Both the position numbers and the translations under genes were made by a program. From contig CACVBU010001035.1 of NCBI GenBank assembly GCA_902728285.1, forward strand, positions 673,280 to 737,279: a DNA stretch of 64,000 nt. The letters run 5' to 3'. The notes below the pieces were generated by a model. The model made no database searches. It was not told the DNA's origin and saw only the letters and a program-made list of their open reading frames with translations. Of this stretch, positions 20,478 through 31,705 are shown in pieces; the stretch's first letter is position 1, and each line of letters starts with the position of its first letter. This DNA is from Clytia hemisphaerica. Its lineage: Eukaryota > Cnidaria > Hydrozoa > Leptothecata > Clytiidae.

Positions 20478-20849
20478 GTGAATCAAAAACAATAGTCTCG
20501 TTTGTTGGATAAATCAGATTTTATGAACAAACGTTATCCAAATCGAACAATTCAAACGGCCGATTTGCAATTTCAGTCGAATTTACATTCTGACTGCTCT
20601 GTAAAATCTCAACAAGTACTTTTTTACTGTGCAAGACGTGGATGTCTGAATTCGTCCTTTTTCGAATTCGTCCTTTGTACTCCCTTTAGTTGCAATTTAT
20701 CATCTTCTTTACTCTTTAGAAATAAACAAGTGATGCTTTTATGGACCTACCTGGTTATGCATTTAGCACATATATATAATTGATATATACGTAAGCGTGA
20801 CCATTAAACAATCATTCAGAACAAAAATAGTGACGATCTATTAAAATTA

Positions 20850-21245
20850 GTTGTTTGTTCCTCATAAAAAAACGTTTAGAAACCAAAATTTTTATGCTCT
20901 TGAAATATTCTTTCATATTCAAGACTTTGACTTTTTGAAAAATTCTGCTATAGCCATCTTTTACCTATGATGGTAGCCTACTTTCATGCAAAAAATCAGA
21001 AAAAGTTAATGATCCAATTATTCACAAAGTCCAAAATACCCGTTTTTAGCCGTTTTTAGGCCCAAATTTGCCCAAATTTTTTTTTACGAAAGTCGAGCTC
21101 CGTCACATTCGAGGGTTTATAGTTTTGCATCTTTGTGCAAAAAATCATAAAGAATCAAAGAGCTAATCTCGAAAAAAGCTAATATTTAAGTAATTGATAA
21201 TGTGCTCATAAATATCGAATTTGGCCATTTTTTTATAAAAACACG
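20850..21245. repeat. Interspersed repeat, copy 2 of 4
   Basis: Shares AGCCATCTTTTACCTATGAT and TTTATAAAAACACGCA with 2800-3160, plus GGCCCAAATT-type words with 59.4-60.0 kb. Confidence 0.6.
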
Positions 21246-21632
21246 CATTCTTCAAAAGTGAACCCTCATGAGCAACTCTCATGGGCAATTCCCGTCATTG
21301 CTCCTGCAAAAAAATTAATTTTGTATCTTTATTTTATATTTATCACTCTTTTTAAATTTTAATTAATTGATTAAATTTTTACATTTTACGATGTTTTTTA
21401 CTTACGCTAATTTTTCAAATTAGTTCTCGTCAATATTAAAACGATTAAAAATGAATTCACTTATCATAACAATTTCTTCAAAAATTTTTGCTAAAAATCT
21501 GTAGTTTGACATTAACATAGTGTACAAAATTTAGAAGAAGATCCTCGATTAAACTTTTCAATATTTCTCACCATGGATTCAAAGTTTCGAAGTTACCCTT
21601 TTTATGAGTGCTACCATTGATTTTCACTCCAG

Positions 21633-21712
21633 GCTACGAAAAACCTGGTACCGTCATTGATATGGATCGTTTAATGGCGGCAATTCCCGTCATTGGACAT
21701 ACAAAGAATTAA
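21633..21712 (+). pseudogene. Exon type G copy 2
   Basis: Acceptor CACTCCAG is intact. Encodes YEKPGTVIDMDRLMAAIPVI and ends at a stop after HTKN. The upstream start exon in this unit is broken (ATAGTGTACAAAAT). Confidence 0.55.
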
Positions 21713-22222
21713 TTTTGTATTTTTATCTATATTTATCACTATTTTAATTAATTGATTAAATTTTTACATTCGACAATGTATTTTACTTTTTTACGTTAAT
21801 TTTCAAATTAGTTCTCGTCTAGATTAAAACGATTTAAATGAATTCACTTATAATAATTTCTTTAAAAATTCTTGCTAAAAATCTGTAGTTTGGTATAAAA
21901 GACCATAAAATTATTTTCTTCAGACAGCATAACCGGGGCTATTGGCCCTTTTTTGAAAGAAACACTTTCGATGACTTTTTTCACAGTTGAACAGCCACCT
22001 TCCCGTTTCCCAGTAATGAGACAACCACCAGCCCGTTGATAAATCAGATTTTTTGAACAAACTTTATCCAAATCAAACAATTCAAGCGTCCGATTCGTAA
22101 CTATGTAGTCGAATTTACACTCTGCTCTGTAAAATCCCAACAGGTACTTTTTTATTATGTGAGAAGTGGGTGTTTTGAATTGGTCCTTTTTCGATTTGTT
22201 GACAGAAACAAGACAAATAATA

Positions 22223-22333
22223 ATGGCAGACCACCGAAACAACCTTGAGTTAGCTCATTTGATTGGGCCTGCAAAGAATTTATATTGCATCTTTATCTTA
22301 CATTTATCACTGTTTGTGAATTTGAAATAAATT
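22223..22333 (+). pseudogene. Start exon MADHRNNLELAH fused to the 3' end of exon G
   Basis: The leader TTTGTTGACAGAAACAAGAC is followed by ATG and MADHRNNLELAHLIG, then PAKN, which matches the GRAKN end of exon G, and read-through to a stop. A parallel copy at about 28231 begins MDHRNNLELAHLIG. The start exon at 17830 (MANNLELAL) is a shorter relative. Confidence 0.5.
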
Positions 22334-22500
22334 GATTTATTCTTTTATATCTCCAAGATAAAAAAGATTAAAAATAAATTTGTTTATCATGATAAAATTG
22401 GTTCAAAACTTCCCGCTGAAAATCTGTAGTTTGAAAAATAAAAATGGCAGCGAGAAACAAGAGTACAGTTACAGTTTACTTAATTATGTTTATTTACCAG

Positions 22501-22572
22501 GAGAACTTGCAACTGCAAGAAGAGCTGCAGAATTGGCAGGATCAATGCCACATAAATCATCATTTGTATCAG
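22501..22572 (+). pseudogene. Type A exon, copy 8, donor lost; unoccupied insertion site follows
   Basis: 72 nt, acceptor intact, frame open with HHLYQ in place of LHLYQ. The donor GT is replaced by ATTGTTGAAGGACG. This junction and the GTTGAAG at 22576-22582 are identical to the flanks of the TIR element at 31788-32427. Confidence 0.75.
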
Positions 22573-22711
22573 ATTGTTGAAGGACGTTAGTTATGTTGAA
22601 TTACTTTCATTTGATAAGGTTGAAATAAACATAGCATGTGCATCTTGTGGGATTTCATCGTGACCTATATATTCCAATTGAAAAATGCTACGCCACTAAC
22701 CACTTCTTCAG

Positions 22712-22762
22712 GAAATCATGTAGCTGTAAGAGGAGCTGGCGCAATGGCAGGACCAGTGCCAC
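22712..22762 (+). pseudogene. Type A exon, copy 9, two stops and 3' truncation
   Basis: Acceptor TCTTCAG, then GAAATCATGTAGCTGTAAG: the normal frame has TAG and TAA. The copy at 32564 has the same two stops, so both descend from one already-dead exon. Confidence 0.7.
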
Positions 22763-23766
22763 AATTTTATTTAAATTTGAAAAAATAATCCGAAATCTTC
22801 AGTTATTGCAAAAGGTTCCATCTAGACTTACAGATCGGTGAATCGAAAACACTAGTCTCGTTTGTTTGATGAATCAGATTTTATGAACAAACTATAATAC
22901 CCCCCCCTTTATGACCTATATGCTACGAAGTGCATACACTGCAACTGCACAGGCTGAATCAACTTCCTTTTTGGACCTACCTCGTAGGTCCTTTAAATTA
23001 ACCCATGTTTGTTTGTTCGTCTGTTATCTACTTTTCTCGGCATTAACTCATTAGTTAAATAATTCTAGTATAATAATTACCTTATCGGCCCTTTTTACAC
23101 CGGCCCTTATTCCGTCACAGCCTAATTTTGGGCTTAAGCCAATTAGGGCCGTATATAACCCCAAAATTTGTAAAAATCGCTATTCAGGCTTTAAAACAGT
23201 AAAATTTACATTAAAATGTCATCTTTCTGTATCCTTTAATCATGCCTAAAACCCTTTAAATTGAGAAAAATGGTCAAAATTTAACACCACTTTTACATAG
23301 ACAAGACAAGACATACACCTTCCCAAAAATGGGAATAGGCCCTAACCTAAGTCAGAGATCACTGCACAATATTCGCAGATCTATACTTCCTATAGGAATA
23401 CTGTACTTTCTATAAGAAACTTTTTTCGCTAGAGGATGAGCAGAAGCCTATAAAAATTAAAACGGGCCGATATATCATTTTTAAATTTTAATTAATTGAT
23501 TAATTTCTACATTTTACAATGCTTTTTACTTTTTTACGTTAATTACTCATATTAGTTCTCGTCAATATTAAAACGATTAAAATGAATTCACTTATCATAA
23601 CAAATTCTTCAAAAACTCTTGCTAAAAATCTGTAGTTTGGCATTAAAATGGCAGCAAAAAATGTAGAAAAAGATCCTCAACTAAACTTTTCAATATTCCT
23701 TACCATGGATTCAAAATTTGGAAATCAACCTTTTATCATGAATACTTCCATTCGCTATCACTCCAG

Positions 23767-23846
23767 GCTACGAAAAACCTGGTACCGTCATTGACATGGA
23801 CCATTTAATGGCGGCAATTCCCGTCATTGGACGTGCAAAGAATTAA
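23767..23846 (+). pseudogene. Exon type G copy 3
   Basis: Acceptor CACTCCAG intact. Reads YEKPGTVIDMDHLMAAIPVI, GRAKN, stop. The partner start exon at 23648-23680 has lost its GT donor (CTAAAC). Confidence 0.6.
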
Positions 23847-24117
23847 TTTTGTATTTTTATCTTATATTTATCACTATCTTAATTAATTGATTAAATTTTT
23901 ACATTCGCCAATGTATTTTACTTTTTTACGTTAATTTTCCAAATTAGTTCTCGTCAACGTTAAAACGATTTAAATGAATTCACTTATAATAATTTCTTTA
24001 AAAATCCTTACTAAAAATCTGTAGTTTGGTATAAAAATGGTAACACAAAATGTAAAGATCCCCAACTAAACTTTTTAATATTCCTCACCATGGATTCAAA
24101 ATTTCCAATTTCTTAGC

Positions 24118-24429
24118 CACCAAGAGAGGTAGAGATGTATGCTAGAGATTTTTCTTCAAATTTATACAGGAAAAAAAGACATAATAAAGGAGGTAAACAA
24201 TGGTTTCATAAATGAGATGCAGCTCTGGCACGGTACCAATGAAAAAGCCGCGTCTCTTATATGCCATCAATCATTTGACCCACGCCTTGTGAAGAATTGT
24301 CTTTTTGGAGAGGGAGCTTACTTTTCATATTTACCCAATTATTCAATGAATTTGATCTATTCAAAGCCTGGTACAGGAGAACTTTGTAATCTATTTTTGG
24401 CTGACGTTCTGGTTGGTTACTCCGCTTTG
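24118..24429 (+). pseudogene. PARP (ADP-ribosyltransferase) catalytic-domain fragment
   Basis: The segment reading INEMQLWHGTNEKAASLIC, then FDPRLVKNCLFGEGAYFS and FLADVLVGYSAL, matches the poly(ADP-ribose) polymerase catalytic core. The HGT motif supplies the NAD-binding His and GEGAYFS the Tyr. The third triad residue lies beyond the fragment, which ends at TTG|GTAATT (24429), a plausible donor. Upstream, EVEMYARDF and NLYRKKRHNKGG in another frame resemble the segment that precedes HGT in PARPs, so one frameshift or missing exon border separates them. It sits inside the tandem exon units, replacing exon G in one unit. The family may therefore once have ended in a PARP domain, or an unrelated gene piece may have been captured. 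Confidence 0.65.
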
Positions 24430-25509
24430 GTAATTATGTTAATTACATACACTATTATATTACGCTTAAATCAGAACTATTCAATTTTCACATGAAGCTT
24501 TTTCGCTTGCGATTTCTTAGCACACGGCAATTCTTGTTGCACCTATTTTACATTGACCTTTCAATTGGTCAATTTTCAACTTTAAAATGAAAACCGTGAA
24601 AACATGAAATTTCTTTTTCTTTCTTTTTATAATTTTTCCTTTTGGTAAGAATTTTAAAAGCATTTTGAAATGGAACACTATTTTCCTTTTTGGACCTACC
24701 TCGTAGGTCCTTTAAATTAACCTATGTTTGTTTGTTCGTTTGTCTGTTATCTACTTTTCTCGGCATTAACTCATTAGTTAAATAATTCTAGTATAATCAT
24801 TACCTTATCGGCCCTTTTTACACCGGCCCTTATTCCGTCACAGCCTAATTAGGGCCGTAAATAACGTCAAAACTTGTGAAAATCGCTATTCAGGCTTTAA
24901 AACAGTGAATATTATATAAATTTACATTAAAATGTCATCTTTCTGCATCCTTTAATCATGCCTAAAACCCTTTAAATTGAGAAAAATGGTCAAAATTTAA
25001 CACCACTTTTACATAAAAATTGCAAAATGTTGGTATACACCGGCCCTTATTACGCCACGAGCCCAAAAATAACGCCAATCGAAAAGGGCCGGCGTAAGAA
25101 GGGTAGTCTGATTCGCAGACCTATACTTCCTATAGGAATACTATACTTTCTATAAGAAACTTTTTCGCTAGAGGATGAGCAGAAGCCTATAAAAATTAAA
25201 AAGGGCCAATATATCATTCTTTTTAAATTTTAATTAATTGATTAATTTCTACATTTTACAATGCTTTTTACTTTTTTTACGTTAATTCTCCAAATTAGTT
25301 CTCGTCAATATTAAAACGATTAAAATAAATTCACTTATCATTACAATTTCCTCAAAAACTCTTGCTAAAAATCTGTAGTTTGGCATTAAAATGGCAGCAA
25401 AAAATGTAGAAAAAGATCCTCAACTAAACTTTTCAATATTCCTTACCATGGATTCAAAATTTCGAAATCAACCTTTTATTATGAATACTTCCATTCGTTA
25501 TCACTCGAA

Positions 25510-25589
25510 GCTACGAAAAACCTGGTACCGTCATTGACATGGACCATTTAATGGCGGCAATTCCCGTCATTGGACGTGCAAAGAATTAG
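25510..25589 (+). pseudogene. Exon type G copy 4, acceptor changed
   Basis: The coding frame is unchanged to a TAG stop, but the acceptor CACTCCAGG is now CACTCGAAG. Confidence 0.55.
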
Positions 25590-25901
25590 TTTTGTATTTT
25601 TATCTTATATTTATCACTATTTTAATTAATTGATTAAATTTTTACATTCGACAATGTATTTTACTTTTTTACGTTAATTTTCCAAATTAGTTCTCGTCAA
25701 TATTAAAACGATTAAAATAAATTCACTTATCATTACAATTTCCTCAAAAACTCTTGCTAAAAATCTGTAGTTTGGCATTAAAATGGTAGCAAAAAATGTA
25801 GAAAAAGATCCTCAACTAAACTTTTCAATATTCCTTACCATGGATTCAAAATTTCGAAATCAACCTTTTATCATGAATACTTCCATTCGTTATCACTCGA
25901 A

Positions 25902-25983
25902 GCTACGAAAAACCTGGTACCGTCATTGACATGGACCATTTAATGGCGGCAATTTCCCGTCCTTGGACGTGCAAAGAATTAGT
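25902..25983 (+). pseudogene. Exon type G copy 5, frameshifted
   Basis: Same altered acceptor as copy 4, plus one extra T in AATTTCCCGTCC, which breaks the frame before the end. Confidence 0.6.
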
Positions 25984-26443
25984 TTTGTATTTTTATCTTA
26001 TATTTATCACTATTTTAATTAATTGATTAAATTTTTACATTCGACAATGTATTTTACCTTTTTACGTTAATTTTCCAAATTAGTTCATCGTCAATGAAAA
26101 CCAGAAAATTATTTTCTTCAAACAGCAATTGCTGGCAATGGTTAACATATTGCATTAAATATTTTTTTATTTTTTCAACTTGTCTGAAAAACCTTTGCCT
26201 AAAGAGTACATTAGCTTCCTTTACAACCAATCCAAGCAATTTTCAATGAATTTTGCTTTGGAAAAGACTTTAAAGCCAAATTTAGTTTAATAGCTTTAAG
26301 ACCATTGAGTATCGATAATTTTCGCAAATTTAACTGTGTATTTTTTTAGCTTTATCAACGAAGCAAAAAAGCTTTCGATTATATGTATTCGGTATGTAAT
26401 ATAGAGCTGTTTCGATTTTATTCTGTTGTTTAATTTATTTTAG

Positions 26444-26515
26444 AACGTAATCGGTGAACTTCAACTCATCAACAACATGAGGGGAGAAATTGTAAGATTA
26501 ACAAGGGAAAGAGAT
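26444..26515 (+). CDS. Coiled-coil exon (NVIGELQLINNM), copy 1, intact
   Basis: 72 nt, phase 0, acceptor TATTTTAG and donor GTGAGA. Reads NVIGELQLINNM then RGEIVRLTRERD. It resembles exon 2 (LLINQLRGELIQ) in length, phase and a G-E-[LI] core, so the two are probably related. The copy at 38664 differs mainly at third codon positions. Confidence 0.6.
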
Positions 26516-26770
26516 GTGAGATAATTTTATTCCATTAACCCCGTTACTAAAGTCAATGGTCAAAAATTTAGAGAGCTATTTAAATAACTTTAATGCAGTT
26601 GTTGTTATATATTTTTTGAGACCCCCCATCTCGTTGAGACCAGTGTTGTTGTAAGAGTGCCATTACTGCCAGTGTTGGATTCAGCTCACCTCAGGCCAGT
26701 GGAGACTGTTTTCCAAACAAATATGCTCATATAAAACATGTAATCAAAGTTTTCAATGATTTTCTTTCAG

Positions 26771-26848
26771 GTGTACCCGTACACCAAATTCAATATACCG
26801 TGCGCTGCAAGAGGGCCAGACAACCCTCACAGGTTGATCTTTATAGAG
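26771..26848 (+). CDS. 78-nt exon (VYPYTKFNIPCAARG), intact
   Basis: Acceptor TTTCTTTCAG, donor GAG|GTAAGT, phase 0. Reads VYPYTKFNIPCAARGPD then NPHRLIFIE. It lies 255 nt after the NVIG exon. The CAARGP-NPH core recurs at 42.98 and 43.26 kb in unspliced form. Function unknown. Confidence 0.6.
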
Positions 26849-27765
26849 GTAAGTGCAATTATTATTTTTATCTAATCCTTTAGCAACCAGGTTAACAGGC
26901 TTCTTTTAACTCCAGCCCCACCCTAACTAGGAGAGGTGGGTTGAGAAGCTTGTAAGATGAACATTATCTAGGATCTATCAAATTTCTTCCCTTTTCTACT
27001 TTGGGCTTCGACAACGAAAGGAGACTTATATCTAATGAACCATAAACAAAATACAATTCCGGGACAATTTCTTTCAGGCGGATTAAAATGTGGCTATTTT
27101 AAATTCATACCGAGTGATGACTTTTTCTTCCTATGACATATGACCATTTCACACATGATAGATTTAATTCAAATTATCTGGAAATATACTTTCTTTTCAA
27201 ATATTTTAGTATTTTACAGTACTTACTGGTCTACATAATACACTTTTTTCTGAGGCTCAAATTCGGTAAAAAATAGGCGTAATGCTAAGCATACCTCCAA
27301 ACTCAAATGCAAATTCGTACAACTAAACGCTGACCTTTTTAGGTTACTTTTAAAGCTGTTTGCAATTTCTTAGACCAATGATTTTCGCCTGCGGCGCCAA
27401 ATTTAGCCTATCTCTATCCCAACACGCGATTTTTTGATCACTAACGGTGTCGAGGAAAAAGCCGTGGTCGTCTGGTACAGGCTACGCCAAATTGCAAAAA
27501 AAGGTTTTTCTTTAAGCTGAATCAATGTTCCGACCTCAAAATTTTCATGAACCCAAAGAAAATAGATAAATCTAAGTCTAAGAATATAAATAAGCATAAA
27601 TTAAGGCTGAAAATCTTGTTGCGTCAATTTCTTCAACGACGAACGCCTCCCTCAGTTCTGAAAATGTGTCTCAAAAGTAGTTTGGCAGTTCAGCATTTAA
27701 AGCTATACTAAAATGCAATACACTGTTGAAAAGATATTTCCGAGAAAAATAATCTAAAGTAAAAA
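26849..27765. other. Noncoding stretch
   Basis: No supported gene or repeat. Short frames on both strands look incidental. Confidence 0.5.
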
Positions 27766-27767
27766 GC

Positions 27768-28015
27768 CCGGGGGGGGGGGGTACTAGGGCAAGATGGGTT
27801 ACAGGGATGCACCGCTGGTCAGGGTACCTTTTTAACCTCCACGAGTCCCAGGAAGGGTCGCAAAAACAGCAAAATAGAAAAATCAGTCCCTCGTAGGGTG
27901 CCTATTTTTGAAAAAATTGGGGAAAAAGTAGAAAATTTGAGAAAATTTTGGAATTTCAGTCCCATTCAGGGTTATTTTTTTGCAAATTTCGAGTCCCACG
28001 TAGGGTCCACTTCCC
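27768..28015. repeat. Interspersed repeat (GTACTAGGGCAAGATGGGTT), copy 1
   Basis: About 250 bp, nearly identical over long blocks to 51578-51830: poly-G start, GGTCAGGGTACC, CCACGAGTCCCAGG, GTAGGGTGCCTATTTTTG, GAGAAAATTTTGGAATTTC. The right end here is cut by the array-associated repeat. Confidence 0.85.
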
Positions 28016-28599
28016 GATAAAGAGACAACCACCAGCCCGTTGATAAATCAGATTTTTTGAACAAACTTTATCCAAATCGAACATTTCAAGCGGCCGATTC
28101 GTAACTATATGTAGTCGAATTTACACTCTGCTCTGTAAAATCCTAAAAAGTACTTTTTATAATGTGAGACGTGGGTGTTTTGAATTTGCCCCTTTTCGAT
28201 TTGTTGACAGAAACAAGACAAATGATAATAATGGACCACCGAAACAACCTTGAGTTAGCTCATTTGATTGGACCTGTAAAGAATTCATATTGTATCTTTA
28301 TCTTACATTTATCACTGTTTGTGAATTTGAAATAAATTGATTTATTCTTTTATTTTTGACATTATTTTTACTTTATTTCTTTTAAATCGCAGAAATTATT
28401 TCTAGCCAAGATAAAAAAAAATTGAAAATAAATTTGTTTATAATGATAAAATTGCTTCAAAGCTTCCCGCTGAAAATCTGTAGTTTCAAAAATTAAAAAA
28501 TCTCAAAGATATCATAAACCAATTAAGGGCCAATTAACGGAGGCCGCCGTGCAAATACCACGACTGACCGCCTTGCGGGATTTGTTTTCAAAAATGTGG

Positions 28600-28840
28600 T
28601 GCTCAACCACATCGATACTTGTACCAGGGTAAGATTACAATATCAAGCTTGCTTTCTTTTGGCACGGCTAAGTTTAATTGATCTTCTGTTTTGAATAATT
28701 CTCTCATTATGTACCTATGTTAGTCATAATAGCTTTTTATCTTTTATTTTATTATTATCTTGATAATTTCTATTTAATTGATTAATTTTTTACATCTTAC
28801 ATTGTTTCCTTACTTTCTTTCGTTAATTCGCCAAGATTGG
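28600..28840. repeat. Donor-bearing exon segment, copy 3
   Basis: GGTGCTCAACCACATCGATA plus the CCAGG|GTAAG donor, continuing in parallel with 19289-19540 through TTAATTCGCCAAGATTGG. This is the uninterrupted version of the locus split by the palindrome at 18814. Confidence 0.65.
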
Positions 28841-28884
28841 TAAAATCGAGGGTCAAATCACTAAAAATTAGGTGTACGAGATTT

Positions 28885-30560
28885 TGATTTCTTTTTGATT
28901 TTTGATTTTCTATTTTTTTTTTGATTTTGATTTATTTTGATTTCGTTTGATTTCTATTTTTTTTTGATTTTTGAATTATTGTTTGATTTCTGATTATTTT
29001 TTGATTTGATTATTTTTGATTTCGGAGTTCTTTGCTTTCTTTTGATTCTGTTTTATTTTGATTTTCTGATTTTTTATTTTGTGGTTTTTTTTGTTTGTTT
29101 AATCCGTGTAAGGAAGTTTAATTGAATTTCTTTTTAAAAAATGAAATGAAAAAAATTAATCTCTTTTTTGATATGTGAAAGTAATGAAAAAGTCAAATTT
29201 CATTTTACGATCGAAAAGGAATAGAACTAAAATGATATATTTAGAAATTTTGGACGAGTTGGCGCTCTGGGCGCCACCTTTGGTAGTTATCTTTTGATGG
29301 GAACCACCACGTTACCATCCTCACACCGCAGGTCATTTCATGTCCGTCGAATTTCTTTTAAATGGAATTCTAATTTGAAATTCTTTTTTTTTTTTCTTTG
29401 CAGCGCAAACTTGAAATATGAACCAATTTTCTTTCCTAACTAAATAGAAAATAAAGTTGAATCGCTATTTTGTGGGTGTACCCGGGCGTTTTTTTTTCTC
29501 CACAGGGGCCTCCTCTCTTGTTCATTGTCTGTCTGTTTGTTTGTTCTGCTCTTTCTTGTCACGAATGACATCGCAGCACCAGTGTCTTTCTCGTTTGTCT
29601 TTAGGTGTAATGTGTTGGCATCGGCAGGAGTTTAAAAGGAGCAGGAGAAACAGACAATGGACAAGGGTGGAGGCCCCTGAGGAGAAAAAACCCACGAAAT
29701 CGCGATTCAACTTTACTTTTCTATTTAGTATAGGAAAAAGAAAATTGGTTCATATTTCAATTTTGCTTCTGGAAAAGAAAAAAGAAAAAAAGATTTAAAA
29801 TTTAAAATTCCATTTTAAAAAGAAAAACTTTCGATTCGAAACACGGATAAGAATTACGGACCGATGAGCAATGACTGGCGGTGAGGATTTGGGTAACGTG
29901 GCTCCCATTCAAAAGAGCTGGACCAAAGGTGAGAGCGCCCAGAGCGCCCTAACTCGTCAAAAATTTCCAAAAATATCATTTTAGTTCAATTCCTATTTCA
30001 AATAGAAAATAGAAATTTGACTTATTTTTCAATTTTCTTTCACATATCAAAGAAAGGAAATTGAATTTTTTTCAATTTTCATTTCATTTTTAAAAAGAAA
30101 ATGAATTATCTTTCGCTACTATCTGTTTGATTTTCTTTTGATTTCTATTTTTTTTTTGATTCTGATTTATTTGATTTCTGATTTTTTTCTTTTGATTTTT
30201 GATTTTGTTTTTGATTTTTGATTTGATTTTTTGATTTTTTTTTTTTGATTTTGATTTCTTTTGATTTCTTTTTGATTTTGATTTCATTTTGATTTTTTTT
30301 GATTTTTGATTTCTTTTGATTTTTTTGATTTTCTTTTGATTTCTGATTTCTTTTTGATTTCTGATTTCTTTTTTGATTTCTGATTTCTGATTTATTTTTT
30401 TGATTTCTTGATTTCTTTTTGATTTTTGATTTTTTTGATTTTGATTTTTTTTTTGATTTTTTTTTTTTTTTTTTTAGATTTTTTTATTATTTTTTATTTC
30501 TTTTTTATTTCTTTTTTATTTCTGATTTCTTTTTGATTTCTTTTTGATTTTTGATTTCTT
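28885..30560. repeat. T-rich (GATTTT)n-like simple tract split by a long inverted repeat
   Basis: GATTT, GATTTT and GATTTC words dominate 28885-29100 and 30120-30555 in the same orientation. The 1-kb inverted repeat lies between them as if inserted into one simple-sequence tract. Confidence 0.8.
29110..30110. mobile_element. Long inverted repeat (foldback-like), arms about 480 bp
   Basis: The left arm segment GACGAGTTGGCGCTCTGGGC (29253) is the inverse of the right arm segment ending at 29958. Pairs continue outward to about 29124/30100 (AAATGAAATGAAAA and its inverse) and inward through AAAGTTGAATCGC, CCCACAGGGGCCTC-like and CATTGTCTGTCTG segments to a centre near 29605. Arm divergence is moderate (visible small indels). 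No coding frame is credible. Confidence 0.82.
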
Positions 30561-30671
30561 TTATAGCTCTATTTGTTCCTGCAAGGCATCTATACTGTTT
30601 TGTTCTTGCTAGTTATACATCAATTAAGTTCGTATTCATTTCACTTTTGCCTTTATCTTGTATTGTTTCAG

Positions 30672-30746
30672 TTGTTGATCAATCAACTCCGAGGTCAACT
30701 TATGCAGGCTCAAACCCAAATCCAACAATTAACCGCCGATCGGGAT
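30672..30746 (+). CDS. Coiled-coil exon 2, copy 2, intact
   Basis: 75 nt, acceptor GTTTCAG, donor GTGAGT. Reads LLINQLRGQLMQAQ then TQIQQLTADRD. Together with exon 3 at 30844 (intron 97 nt) it is the best-preserved exon 2-3 pair in the window. Confidence 0.6.
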
Positions 30747-30843
30747 GTGAGTTCGATCATTAAAATAATTATTGCATAAACTTAAAACAAATTCTTTTAT
30801 TTTGTTACGTTTTTATGATTAGTTTCTTATGAAACTTTCTTAG

Positions 30844-30910
30844 GTTGCTGAGCGAATGGGACAAAGACAATTTTATACCGCCGTCATTAAGCTGAAAATG
30901 TTCAAAAAAA
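30844..30910 (+). CDS. Exon 3 (VAERMGQRQFYTAVIKLK), best copy
   Basis: Acceptor TTTCTTAG and donor AAAAAAA|GTAAGG. Reads VAERMGQRQFYTAVIKLK then MFKK. The length of the A-run makes the exit phase uncertain (67 nt as written). Confidence 0.5.
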
Positions 30911-31453
30911 GTAAGGAGTTCTTTCCCAGCAAGAAGATTTTTGCTCTCCACTAAAGATTTTCTGATGGAAAAATAATTCCAGAAATAACCGTTTTAAATT
31001 CAAGAATTCTAATAGCCCAGTGAAAGAAAAAAGGTATTGTTATGAAACCGAAACAACACAAAAGGTGACATACTAAAACGTCAAAGTAGTTCACAACATG
31101 GCAGCAAATTAAAATTATTTAGATCTGGCACTATTAGACAAAATTTTCTCTTTTCATTACACTTGCTGATTAAGGGTTTTATTCTTCTCCTGTAGAAATA
31201 GCTGTACACCCTAAACAAAGAGCAGTGACTGAAATTCAGTATAAGCGTACAAAAACTTTCCGTTAAAATAACTTTAAGACCCTTTTTGACTGTTTCTTAC
31301 GTAACTTTTCACAAAAATGTCCAGCCATCCAGAAAAACCTCAATCAGTTCATCTTTCTCGGAGCCCCCCTTAATTATATAAGCCTATATATTGAAATTGA
31401 AAAATGCTGCAGGACTAACCACTTCCTTTTGCTTAATTATGTTTGTTTGCCAG

Positions 31454-31524
31454 AACAGCATGCAGCTGCAAGAAGAGCTGCAGAATTGGCTAATCAATGC
31501 CATATAAATCTTCATTTGTACGAG
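31454..31524 (+). pseudogene. Type A exon, copy 10, 1-nt deletion
   Basis: Acceptor GTTTGCCAG. The frame NSMQLQEELQNW is followed by a 1-nt loss (GGCTAATC for GGCAGGATC with further change), so the 3' half INLHLYE is out of frame. The donor GAG|GTAGTA is plausible. Confidence 0.65.
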
Positions 31525-31552
31525 GTAGTAAAAATCTCATTTTATTTACCAG

Positions 31553-31624
31553 GAGAACTTGCAACTGCAAGAGGAGCTACAGGATTGGCAGGATAAGTGC
31601 CATATTAACCTTCACCTATACCAG
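31553..31624 (+). CDS. Type A exon, copy 11, intact
   Basis: 72 nt with good acceptor and GTAAAA donor. ENLQLQEELQDW then QDKCHINLHLYQ. It lies only 28 nt after copy 10, with no room for a normal intron between them. Confidence 0.55.
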
Positions 31625-31705
31625 GTAAAAATCCCATTTCATTTAAATTTGAAAAAAAGAATCCCAAATCTTACAGTTTACTTAATTATGTTTAATATTT
31701 ACCAG

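Larger units (their letters stand above)
22967..25235. repeat. Direct duplication of about 510 bp (22967-23480 and 24686-25235)
   Basis: Both copies open with the palindrome GGACCTACCTCGTAGGTCC (22973-22991 and 24692-24710), then TTTAAATTAACC-ATGTTTG, several CGGCCCTTATTCCGTCAC-like words, and end at TAAAAATTAAAA-GGGCC before an exon unit. The second copy carries an extra CACCGGCCCTTATTACGCC stretch. Confidence 0.8.
21340..26100 (+). repeat. Tandem duplication of a 385-bp exon-1 plus exon-G unit
   Basis: The unit runs TTTAATTAATTGATTAAATT, then TAAAACGATTAAAATGAATT, an ATGGCAGCAAAAAATGTAG start, an intron, and the type G exon. Full units lie at about 21340-21725, 23485-23860, 25222-25600 and 25615-25995; partial units at 21735-21905, 23875-24110 and 26010-26100. 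Between them sit the 22.9/24.7-kb duplication and the PARP-like fragment. Start exons at 23648, 25391 and 25793 read MAAKNVEKDPQ or MVAKNVEKDPQ, but the donor GTAAAC has become CTAAAC in the first, and the same change is present in the others. Confidence 0.8.

Noticed and set aside
29457..29798. 113-codon frame inside the long inverted repeat, with its mirror on the minus strand
   Set aside because: Both frames mirror each other through the palindrome and have no domain or codon signal.
30090..30287. Lys/Asn/Gln-rich minus-strand frame
   Set aside because: Complement of the GATTTT-rich simple tract.
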